Source: CAVRUD01 sp963849635
GTDB lineage: Bacteria > Chloroflexota > Chloroflexia > Thermomicrobiales > UBA6265
Direction: 5' to 3'
Assembly (NCBI GenBank): GCA_963849635.1
Contig: CAWKIA010000040.1
Coordinates: 1-64,000, forward strand
DNA: 64,000 bases
The position numbers were made by a program, and so were the translations under genes. The notes beneath the pieces were generated by a model. It worked only from the letters and a program-made list of their open reading frames with translations. It searched no databases and had not been told where the DNA came from. Below, piece by piece: positions 56,390 through 64,000 of the stretch. Numbering within the stretch: position 1 is the stretch's first letter; each line of letters opens with the position of its first letter.

Positions 56390-57829
56390 TCAGAGGCCCA
56401 GGTCCAGTTCCGCCGTCGGGTACCCCGAAGCGGAGGCGGTCGCCGCCGGGTACTCCACCTCGTACAGGTAGGCGCCCGTCTCGGGGTCGCGCACCCGGCG
56501 GCGGACGACCCGGAACGCGTAGGAGAAGGGGACGTTGGTCTGGGCCACCGCCGCGCCGTTGACCGCGACGGTGCCCGCGACGGGCGCCCGCGTCGTGTCG
56601 TCCACCGCCCGCACCGTGTAGGTCGCGGTCACGCCGAGTTGGACCGGCCGGGGCTGGATCGTCGCCTCCAGGACCGGCGGGCGCAGCGGCGGCCAGGGAA
56701 TCGCGGCATCCGGGTAGTAGGGCGCGGCGACGACCCCGGCCGGCGGGCTGCCGGCGAACGTGTAGGTGAACGGCACGTTCGTCGCCCCCACGTCCTGCCC
56801 GCTGATCCTGACCCGCCCGCCGACCGGCGCTCGGGTCGTCGCGTCCTCGGCCCAGACCGTCACCTGGACCGGACGGCCAGACACGATCGGCGACGGCTGA
56901 ACCCAGACGCCGAGCCGCGGCGCGTAGAGGGGGAAGGTGACGCTCGTCGCGGGGTACCCCGCCGCCGAGATCGTCCCCGTCGTCGGCATCGCGGTGAAGG
57001 CGTGGGTGAAGGGTGCGTTCGTGGCGCCGACGTCCCGCCCGCCGATCGTCACCCGCCCGGCGATGGCGACGCGGGTGTCGTTGTCCTCGGAGCGGACGGT
57101 CACCCGGACGGCCGGGCCGAGCGGGATCGAGGCCGGCTCGACCCAGCGGCGGAGGACGGGGGTGAAGAACTCGAAGGGGATCGCCGCCTCGGGGTAATCC
57201 GGGGCGGTGACGCGGCCGCTCGGGTAGACCTTGTGGCGGATCCTCACCCGTGTCTCGGGATCGAACTCCTCCACCCAGCGGCTGGTGAAGGTCCACGTGA
57301 AGGGGGCGTTGGTGCTGCCGACGTGCTGGTCGTCCACGATCACCGTCCCCGCCACCGGGGCGCCGCTGTAGACGTCCACGGCCTGGATCGTGACCTGGAC
57401 CGGCACCTCGAGCGGGACCCGTTGCGGCAGCACCGTCACCCGCAGCGTCGGCGGCGGCGCCCAGCGGAGCTCGTCCGGCACGCCGACGTGGCCGACGACG
57501 TCCTCGAACCAGATGCTGGTGGCGTACGTGGCTTCGCCCGTGGGCGAGCAATAGCGGTCCAGGCTCGCCAGCTCGGTGGCGGTCGGCGTCCAGCGGTACT
57601 CGTAGGTGCCTTGCTCGCTGCGGACGAAGCGGCCCTCCGTCTCCGCGTCCAGGAGCCAGACGACGCGGCCGACCCTGGTCAGGTCGCCGGTCGCCGGCTC
57701 CAGGGCCGCCATCCGCACCCGCCAGACGCGCTCCAGCTCCCGCCTGTCCGGTACGATCGGACGAGAGAAGGCGACCGCCGCCCGCCGGGTCGTGCCGGAG
57801 CCCTCCCACCAGAAGTGGGCGCGATGCAC
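56390..57829 (-). CDS. C-terminal part of a very large protein: tandem Ig-like repeats
   Basis: Four to five repeats of about 95-110 residues with the pattern PVQVTVxAxDxxTRAPVxGxV, then GxxVGATNAPFTxxF (GSTNAPFTWTF, GATNAPFTHAF, GATNVPFTYTF, AQTNVPFSYAF). This is a bacterial Ig-like/PEGA-type adhesive repeat. Before them is HRAHFWWEGSGTTRRAAVAF, which joins in sequence to the core at 57867-59743 through IGPGVAIDAPPAV in another frame, so this is probably not a separate gene. Confidence 0.7.
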   Translation of the reverse strand: MHRAHFWWEGSGTTRRAAVAFSRPIVPDRRELERVWRVRMAALEPATGDLTRVGRVVWLLDAETEGRFVRSEQGTYEYRWTPTATELASLDRYCSPTGEATYATSIWFEDVVGHVGVPDELRWAPPPTLRVTVLPQRVPLEVPVQVTIQAVDVYSGAPVAGTVIVDDQHVGSTNAPFTWTFTSRWVEEFDPETRVRIRHKVYPSGRVTAPDYPEAAIPFEFFTPVLRRWVEPASIPLGPAVRVTVRSEDNDTRVAIAGRVTIGGRDVGATNAPFTHAFTAMPTTGTISAAGYPATSVTFPLYAPRLGVWVQPSPIVSGRPVQVTVWAEDATTRAPVGGRVRISGQDVGATNVPFTYTFAGSPPAGVVAAPYYPDAAIPWPPLRPPVLEATIQPRPVQLGVTATYTVRAVDDTTRAPVAGTVAVNGAAVAQTNVPFSYAFRVVRRRVRDPETGAYLYEVEYPAATASASGYPTAELDLGL

Positions 57830-57866
57830 GGCGGGCGGCGCATCGATCGCGACGCCGGGGCCGATG

Positions 57867-59743
57867 GTGATCCTTGACGCTCGTCGCGCCGTTGGTCAGC
57901 ATCACCGTCTGCGGCAGCCCGGCGAATGGATCGAAATCGTCGTCGCGCTTGTCGCGGTGGAGGGCAATCCAGCCGCGACCGTCCCGCCACATTATGCGCA
58001 GGCGCATCACCGGCTCGTGGATGGAGGGCGGGCGCCGGGGGTGGTAGCCGAGCAATCCGCCGTGCCAGGGAAAGTGCCAAGCGTCGACCGCCAGCTGCCG
58101 CCCCTCGTCGAGCCAGTCGCCGCCCGGCGCGGCCGCCAGCTTGGCGGCGTCGGCGTCGCTCGCCGGCGTGACCGGGTAGTAGCGCGACCGGGAATCGACG
58201 GTGTCGTAGACGCCGAAGTGGCTGAAGCGGTCGGCGCGCCGGAAGGCGGGCTCGGGCAGGAACTTCCAGGGGTGCTCGTAGCCGCGAGGCGGCCGCTGCC
58301 CGGCGGCGACCTCGCCGATGGGCGGCGTCGAGGCGTTCCCGGCCGGCAGGTAGCGCTGGTACCAGCGCCCGACGACCTCGCCCGCGCCCCGCGTCCCCTT
58401 GAGGTGGATCGTCGTGTCCTCGCGCAGGCGGACCGTCTCCGGGTAGGCCGCTGGCGCCTGGTCGCCGGCGATGGCCTCGTCCCAGGCCGCGGCCGGGGTC
58501 CCGAAGTAGCGGCGGGGGCCGGCAGTGCCCGCCAGCGCCAGGTGCGGTCCATCGTCGCGTAGCTGAAGTTGGTGCTGAACAGCAGCGGCTGGCCGCCGTC
58601 CGGCGGGTCGCCGCCGGTGACGAGCAGCACCTGGGCGGCGACCGCCATCCGGCTCCTCGGCCCGACCTGCCCGGCCCGGAAGGGGCACCAGTAGGTTTCC
58701 TTCCGCCAGCGGTAGAGGGGCTGGCCCCGGCGCGTGTCCTCGTCCAGGTCCTTGACGAGCGCGAACATCGGCCCCTTGAAGTCGTCGGGGTGGACCAGGC
58801 GCCAGCGCTGGGTGAAATAGAACTGCTCGTCGTGGTAGAGGATCGCGTAGGTGTCCGGCGGCTGCTGCGGGTTCGTGACTATTGCCGTCGGCGGGACCGG
58901 CGCCGGGTCGGGTCGGAGCTGGACCATCGTGTAGTAGTTGCAGGTGCCGTCGATGAAGCCGTCGCCGTCGCGGATCGGGCCGTTGAAGATCTGGTAGAGG
59001 TCGGCGTAGGTCACCGACGGAAAGGGGTCGCCGAGGAGCCGCCCGGTCCGCAGCGGCTGCAGCTCGCCGCCGTAGATCGGCTGGTACTGCTCGCACCAGT
59101 GGACGTGGCCGACGCCGACGTCGAGCACACGCTCGTACCGCACCGCCAGGAGCGGGATCTCCCGCGTGCCGAGGACATCCGTTCTGCAGTGGATGACCTG
59201 GGCGAAGGTCGGCAACGGCGGCGTCCAGGCGGGCGGGGCCACGTCGCCGGTCTGGTCGCCCAGCCGCTCGACGATCGCCTTGACCAGGTCGATCGCCGCC
59301 GAGAACGCCTGCAGCGCGAGGGGGTTGAGCAGGGCCGGCGGGTAGAGGGGGAGGAGGCGGCGGGCCAGCTCGGCGAGCACGAGCGGGATCTGGAGGCGGC
59401 TGAAGGGCGGACGCGGATCGAGCCGGTGCCACTTGCCACGCTCCACGCGGACGACCATCCCGTCCATCACGCCCTGCTCGAGCAGCGGCCAGAACAGGTG
59501 CGGGAAGCGCTCGGCAGCGGGGTGGTCGCCGAAGCAGCCGGCCAGGTGCGTGGTCAGGTCCCAATCTCGGGCGCCGGGTTGGTTGAACTGGGGGTCGAGC
59601 TTGAAGTAGGTGCTGGGGACGGCCAGGGGACTCCCATCGGGGCGGGCGGCGACGAACATCTCGTCGAGGGTTGCGAAGTAGAACTCGTCGCGGTCGGCGG
59701 CCTTGGCGAAGACGCGGCCGTTGCCGGCGGCGACGAGATCCAT
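57867..59743 (-). CDS. Core of the very large unknown protein
   Basis: MDLVAAGNGRVFAKAADRDE, FKLDPQFNQPGARDWDLTTH, WPLLEQGVMDGMVVRVERGK, VGHVHWCEQYQPIYGGELQP, YADLYQIFNGPIRDGDGFID, RWRLVHPDDFKGPMFALVKD, LLVTGGDPPDGGQPLLFSTN. After a break near 58510: FGTPAAAWDEAIAGDQAPAA, then DAWHFPWHGGLLGYHPRRPP, MRLRIMWRDGRGWIALHRDK. It resembles no well-known enzyme family; the many Asp/Trp/Tyr and DxDG patterns suggest an extracellular or carbohydrate-related domain. It continues upstream (59744-60840) and downstream without stops if single-base breaks are repaired. Confidence 0.65.
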
Positions 59744-60840
59744 GGCGGGGCGGGAGCGGTCTCGTCCGGCCCGCCTGGCGTGGAACGAGACGGCTTCGGT
59801 CAGCCGGATCTGCCGCCCGTCGGGGTGGGTGGCAACGACGACGCCGTCCTGGATCTCGAAGTCGTACCGCTTGCCGGAGTCGCGGTAGAGGAAACGGGCG
59901 TTGGGATCGCCCCGGTCGAAGGCGTCTGATGGCCGGCCCGGCGACGCTGAAGGCGACCGCCGCCCGTTTCGGCTCCGAGGGCGGCCGGGCCGGTCGGGGA
60001 TCCGGCGCCTGAACCGGGGCAGAGGCGGTGGTCGCCCATGCTCCCCAGCGCCTGCAGGTCGCCGATCCCCAGCCCGAAGGCGGTCTGGGCGGCGAGCTCG
60101 ACGCCGTCGGGCACGACCACGAGGGTGCGGTTGCCGCCGGCGCCGGCCACGCCGTCGACTTGTGCCGCCCCCCGTCGCGCCAGCGGCCGTCGGGTGCGAC
60201 GCGGACGAAGTCGCCGTCGGTGCTCGCCCCCTGCCAGAGCCAAGTGGCGCGTCGCGCCGTCGCGCCGGACCTGGAGGTGGTGGCCCGCGAAATCCTGCGC
60301 CCGTCCCGCCCAGGGCACGACGACGTCGGCCGGGAGGCTCTGCATGGGACCGATCGTCAGGTCGCCGCTCGGGTTCTCGACGTTGCGCAGCGTCACCGCG
60401 CCCCTCGTCCGGTTGTCGACGCGCTTGATGACGGTGAGGTAGGGGGGCAGCGAGCCGGCGGGGAAGACGGGGACGAGGGTGAAGAAGTCGTCAAGGACGA
60501 CGAGCGCCCGGTCACCGTCTGCTGCCGGCACGCCGAAGACCCCGCTCGCCCGGGTCGTGCCGACGCCAAAGTCGCCCTTAAGGACGGCGACGAAGTCGCC
60601 GTCGCCCTTGGCCGCCTGCCAGATCGACCAGCGGGGCTGCCCCGGCGAGGCGCACCTCCAGCCGCTTGCCCGGGAAGTCCCACCAATTGGGCGCCCAGGG
60701 GATCGACATGTCGACAGCGAGCCCCTCGCCGGGGGCGATCGCGGTGCCGTTGCCGAGCGTGTTGGGGTTCTCGATGTTGTGCAGCGAGACCGGCCGCGGC
60801 CTCGGTTCTCGACCCGCTTGACGGCCGTGACGCCCCGCAT
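59744..60840 (-). CDS. N-terminal part of the very large protein: duplicated domain
   Basis: ATG at 60840 with AAGGAGGGGG upstream. Two copies of one domain: AVKRVENRGR ... SLHNIENPNTLGNGTAIAPG ... PWAPNWWDFPGKRLEVRL, and VIKRVDNRTRGAVTLRNVEN ... IGPMQSLPADVVVPWAGRAQ. Then NRTLVVVPDGVELAAQTAFG, a Pro-rich stretch, and DAFDRGDPNARFLYRDSGKR running in frame into MDLVAAGNG at 59743. At least four frame breaks. Combined with the parts at 56390-59743, the gene would be about 1480 codons. Confidence 0.55.
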
Positions 60841-61259
60841 GGACCGCCCCCTCCTTGCCGTCGGGCCGACTGGACTCGGGCCTTTCGCCACAGCGATTAT
60901 CTGGTCGGAACCCGGGAGCGTCAACGGGCCGCGGCGCCCCGGTGCTGACGGCGTGATGGTCCTCGGGAGATGCCGTCGTGCCCGGGCGCGACGGGGCAGC
61001 GGGCGCCCGGCGCGCCGGCGGAGAGCTCGGCGCCGCCGAGCGGTGCATCGGCGTAGTCGTTGGGATCGAGCGCATAGGTCAGATCCCGGATTCCGCAAAG
61101 AGGTGGACCACCCGCGCTTGGCGGGATCGCTCCGCGCCGCCACGAGTAGGACATCCGACTGGCCACCCGTCTGCTGGAGACAGGCTGGAGCCGTCCGGAC
61201 CTCGAGACGATCCTGCGCCGGTTCCGCAACTAGCGCGACCTCTTTCTAATCTACCGCCT
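60841..61259. other. Intergenic, decayed coding sequence likely
   Basis: On the plus strand ATRLLETGWSRPDLETILRR (61160-61222) ends in TAG and is followed in frame by the membrane frame below. Otherwise nothing is recognised. Confidence 0.3.
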
Positions 61260-61494
61260 CACCCCAACGCCGGGCAGCGCACCAGGAGACGTCTGTCCCG
61301 GGGCGCTGGGGCAGGCCTTCCGCCTCTACTGGCGCCTCACCGGCGGGGTGAACCGCTACGGGGCGGCGTTCGGGCTGCTGACGCTGCTGCTGGCGTGGTT
61401 CCCGGCGCTCGCCCACCTGATGCTCCTCGGCTGCTACGTCAACGTCTCCTACCGCCGGCGGCGCAAGACCTGGCCGCTGCCGACCGCCGGGTGA
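61260..61494 (+). pseudogene. Small membrane protein remnant
   Basis: LGQAFRLYWRLTGGVNRYGA, then AFGLLTLLLAWFPALAHLML and YVNVSYRRRRKTWPLPTAG. One or two membrane segments and a basic tail. There is no start in frame; a TAG (about 61231) interrupts an upstream extension. Probably a relic. Confidence 0.35.
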
Positions 61495-61556
61495 CGGTCG
61501 TTGGCGTCCGGCGAGAGCCCCTGCTCGTAGCGCAGGAGGAATCCCTGCGGCACTCC

Positions 61557-61601
61557 GGCGCCTCGGCGACCACCACCCAGGCGTGGTCGTGACGCAATCG
61601 C
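61557..61601 (-). repeat. 45-bp repeat, copy C
   Basis: Identical to copies A and B. It lies 47 nt downstream of the recombinase-tail HTH, like copy A. Confidence 0.9.
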
Positions 61602-61647
61602 ACGAGCGACTGCCCGCATTGTGACTGTCGGCCGGAGCCGGTGATCG

Positions 61648-62226
61648 TCAGAGCCGGGAAACGGTCTGCGTTCCGGTGGCAGCGTCTCGGACGATGCGGG
61701 CGACCGTAACGTGGCTAACCCCGTGCTCTGCCGCGAGCTGACGGAGCGTGGCGCCGCGGGAGGCTGCGGTCTGGATGAGCGCCTCACACTGAGGAGAAAG
61801 CTTGCGCGCGCGAGGGGCGGCGTAGCGCCGGTCCGCTACATGCATGCTCCCAATGAGCAGTGCGCCGGGTGGCAGGAGAAGGTCCCATACGGAACCGACG
61901 AGACCGACCCCCGTCACTTCCGCCCCATCAGAACGGCTTGGTGCACGGGTTGACACTCCGGCTTCGAATCCCGACCCCGAACCATCCGGGTCGGGATCGC
62001 TGCTTTTCTCGGGATCATCGTCCGGCGGCGCCATCGCCGCAAAGAAGGGCGCGAAGTCCGGCCGTGGCACCACGGTCGCCACCCGGTCGTCCTCCACCTC
62101 CACCTCCGCGAATACCAGCCGCGCGAGCTGGTTGCGCTGCAAGACGAACCTCAGCTCCGAGCAGGAGCAGGCGCTGGCAGAGGCGCTCTCCCAACCTGCT
62201 GCTTGACGCGGAGGCTGCCGCCGCAT
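61648..62226 (-). pseudogene. C-terminal remnant of a large serine recombinase with HTH tail
   Basis: QRNQLARLVFAEVEVEDDRV, then ATVVPRPDFAPFF, is the usual C-terminal strand pair of large serine recombinases (compare RNRIARQLFVSVVVKN at 7311-8965). An Asp/Pro linker follows, then TGVGLVGSVWDLLLPPGALL and the HTH KLSPQCEALIQTAASRG-ATLRQLAAEHGVSHVTVARIV. Catalytic domain absent. It supports the idea that the HTH is a fused C-terminal domain of these recombinases. Confidence 0.7.
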
Positions 62227-62250
62227 TACGGGGGACGGCTGCGGGCCTCG

Positions 62251-63015
62251 CTACGCGGCAGTCCAGCCCGCGTCGGCGGTGACGATCGCGCCATTGATAA
62301 AACGCGCCTCGTCCGAGGCCAGGAAGAGCGCCAGCGCCGCGATGTCCTCCGGGTCGAGCATGGCGGGCATCAGCCCAGCGTAGGCCGCCACCCGGGCCGC
62401 CCCCTCCGGGTCGATCCGCTCCTGGGGCATCGTCTCGGCGATGCTGGTCTTCGTGCCGCCCGGCGCGATCGCGTTGGCGCGCACGCCCCTGGTGGCATAC
62501 ATCCACGCCGTGTTCTTCGTCAGCCCGACGAGCCCGTGCTTGGCGGTGGTGTAGGCAGCGCCGGCGGCGCCGCCCTCGATCGCGCCCACAGACGCGATGT
62601 TGACGACGGCACCGCCGCCCTGCTCAAGCATTCGCGGGACGGCGCGGCGCATGGTGAACATCGGGCCGTCGAGGTTGATGGCCATGACGCGGCGCCAGAC
62701 GTCGTCCGCCAACTCTCCCACGCCCTGCATGTAGTCCATCACGCCGGCGTTGTTGACCAGGATGTCGATCCGGCCGTAGGTGGCGACCGCCAGGTCCACA
62801 AGCGCCTCGGCCGTGGCGCGGTCGGCGATATCGCCTTGCGCCCCCACGGCGGTGCCGCCGCCGCCCTTGATCTCGGCGACCGCCGCGTCGAGGCGCTGGC
62901 GGTTCCAGTCGCCCACGACCGCCTTCGCGCCCTCAACCGCGAACCGCCTGGCGATCGCCAGCCCGATCCCGGAGCCCGCTCCGGTGATCACCGCCACCTT
63001 GTCCTGCAGTCTCAT
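62251..63015 (-). CDS. Short-chain dehydrogenase/reductase (SDR)
   Basis: 254 aa, classical SDR. Cofactor motif T11-G-A-G-S-G-I-G in VAVITGAGSGIGLAIARRF, NNAG in IDILVNNAGVMDYMQGVG, Ser in VVNIASVGAIEGGAAGAA and Tyr-x3-Lys in AAYTTAKHGLVGLTKN. C-terminal DIAALALFLASDEARFINGA is typical. ATG at 63015 has GAGGGG upstream. Oxidises or reduces an alcohol/ketone with NAD(P); the substrate is unknown. Intact frame. Confidence 0.9.
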   Translation of the reverse strand: MRLQDKVAVITGAGSGIGLAIARRFAVEGAKAVVGDWNRQRLDAAVAEIKGGGGTAVGAQGDIADRATAEALVDLAVATYGRIDILVNNAGVMDYMQGVGELADDVWRRVMAINLDGPMFTMRRAVPRMLEQGGGAVVNIASVGAIEGGAAGAAYTTAKHGLVGLTKNTAWMYATRGVRANAIAPGGTKTSIAETMPQERIDPEGAARVAAYAGLMPAMLDPEDIAALALFLASDEARFINGAIVTADAGWTAA

Positions 63016-63524
63016 CTCGTCCCCTCTCGTCACCGCGTACGTGTACGTCGACGATCCGGATCGTCGGCAGCGAGGAAGCGCGGCTCACCCGCGCCGAATA
63101 GGAGCTCCCGTCCCCGATCGGGGCGAACGCCGGCCACGTCATGCGGCTCGGCGAGCGGCTCGGCCGCACCTGCCATGCCCCGTGTCATGGACGTTTGCTT
63201 GTGCGCTGAATCCCGCCGGGTGATCCCGGAGCAGGCGGCCGCCACGCCCTCGTACGGCATCCCGGTACGGCATCCCGGCGTTGTGCTCGTGCCGCTTCGG
63301 TCGTGGTCCCGCCGCCAATCGCTGAAGACCGCCCGGACAATCCGATCGTACCAGACCGGGAGCAGGACGCCCATCGCTATCCACCCGAGGGCCTCGATCC
63401 TGATGCGGCCCACCGTCTCGCCCGAGCCGGGATCGTCGTATGTTCCCCAGACTCCGACCAGAAGCGTGACGGTTTGCGCAGCTCGGTCTGGATGTTGATC
63501 GGGAACGGCAGCCCCATAGCCAGG
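63016..63524. other. Intergenic with possible small membrane frame
   Basis: A minus-strand frame from GTG 63413 opens GRIRIEALGWIAMGVLLPVW and then YDRIVRAVFSDWRR, looking like a membrane segment with a charged tail, but its remainder is not protein-like. It is not called as a gene. Confidence 0.35.
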
Positions 63525-64000
63525 CTAGCTATCAGCGGGGATCGATATTCCGAGGAATTGCTGCACCAGATGGAATCGCCAGGCGTAGCGGAAGGCCACG
63601 TACCAAGCAGCGATGACAACCCCGATGATAGCAAGATCGCGGGGAGAGAGGGGGGCCATTTCGAAAACTCGGCGCAGGGCGGGCGTGACGATGATCGCGA
63701 CGAGGACGACCAGCAGTGCGAGGCTGAGGACGATGGGACGCCGGTCGACGCCAGATGCACTGGGATCCGCCGGCTTGATCCCGGCGACGCTGACGAAGGG
63801 GATGAGCGCCAGGCCCCAGAGCGTGGCGGCGACGGTCAAGACCGTCTGGGCCAGGTTAATGTCGTCGGTGGCGCGCAGAAACAAGATGTAGAGCATCAGC
63901 CCGACCGGCGCGGTTGTGAGGGCGGCCGAAAGGACGAACGGCAGGACGTCGCGCAGGAGCCGGCGTGCGGTTGGCCCGGGCTGGGCCCAGATGGCGAGGA
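63525..64000 (-). CDS. P-type ATPase C-terminal membrane domain (partial, runs off window)
   Basis: The frame enters from the right edge: LAIWAQPGPTARRLLRDVLP, then LSAALTTAPVGLMLYILFLR, TLWGLALIPFVSVA, VLSLALLVVLVAIIVTPAL, FEMAPLSPRDLAIIGVVIAA, ending FLGISIPADS. Four membrane segments and the FELAPL-type motif before the last segment match the C-terminus of cation-transporting P-type ATPases. The catalytic part lies beyond the window. A less specific membrane transporter is the alternative. Confidence 0.6.
   Translation of the reverse strand, partial: LAIWAQPGPTARRLLRDVLPFVLSAALTTAPVGLMLYILFLRATDDINLAQTVLTVAATLWGLALIPFVSVAGIKPADPSASGVDRRPIVLSLALLVVLVAIIVTPALRRVFEMAPLSPRDLAIIGVVIAAWYVAFRYAWRFHLVQQFLGISIPADS

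Noticed and set aside
1..64000. tRNA, rRNA or riboswitch genes
   Set aside because: No cloverleaf, rRNA-like or known riboswitch core was recognised by eye; a covariance search would be needed to exclude them.

Overview
This is a GC-rich bacterial chromosome window. Several Tat-secreted small proteins carry the Arg-Arg ... LAGLGAGG ... PAAAQ type of signal, alongside PQQ-propeller proteins, an ISKra4-type insertion sequence and a large sugar-catabolic operon. This combination suggests a Chloroflexota (Thermomicrobia-like) organism; that is inference from gene style, not a marker-gene result. No rRNA, tRNA or CRISPR array was recognised. A striking property is the number of single-base frame breaks. 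Many recognisable proteins continue in another frame after an indel, most densely at 34.6-46.6 kb, so either the assembly has uncorrected indels or many genes are decaying. Coordinates below therefore often span several frames.

Layout. 0.4-1.3 kb: a broken tandem GNAT acetyltransferase. 1.8-9.2 kb: what looks like an integrative element, all on the minus strand: an XRE regulator with its own operator, a large serine recombinase with a helix-turn-helix tail, a 254-aa unknown, two small unknowns, a CHC2 zinc-finger primase-like protein and a DUF3987 protein. An ISKra4 copy splits it and a 30-bp-arm hairpin closes it. 9.4-18.2 kb: secreted proteins (Cys-rich Tat substrates, two of them with in-frame UGA codons, and a PQQ propeller), a truncated haemoglobin and small unknowns. 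18.5-31.5 kb: an enolase-superfamily enzyme, a DUF402 protein, an XRE/NB-ARC/TPR regulator, several Tat-exported proteins, duplicated HNH-endonuclease modules with HTH genes, and a second PQQ propeller.

31.7-52.5 kb: a long plus-strand operon with start/stop overlaps (ATGA, GTGA). It opens with a good sigma-70-type promoter and a LacI-type operator. Its first half encodes sugar uptake and breakdown: mutarotase-like protein, LacI regulator, class II aldolase, PfkB kinase, ROK kinase, cupin phosphoglucose isomerase, GH127, a cytochrome P450, an ABC sugar transporter and GH2. Its second half encodes oxidation of a 2-hydroxy acid or related compound: FAD oxidase, Fe-S protein, isochorismatase-fold hydrolase, DUF6282 hydrolase, D-2-hydroxyacid dehydrogenase and RraA-like aldolase. 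A plausible reading is import of plant cell-wall oligosaccharide, debranching by GH127/GH2, phosphorylation and aldol cleavage, with the second module handling acid by-products.

52.5-64 kb: small HTH and recombinase remnants, identical 45-bp repeats, and a minus-strand group of unknown genes. That group includes a very large protein with tandem Ig-like repeats and ends with remnants of a second serine recombinase. An SDR dehydrogenase and the C-terminal end of a P-type ATPase close the window.
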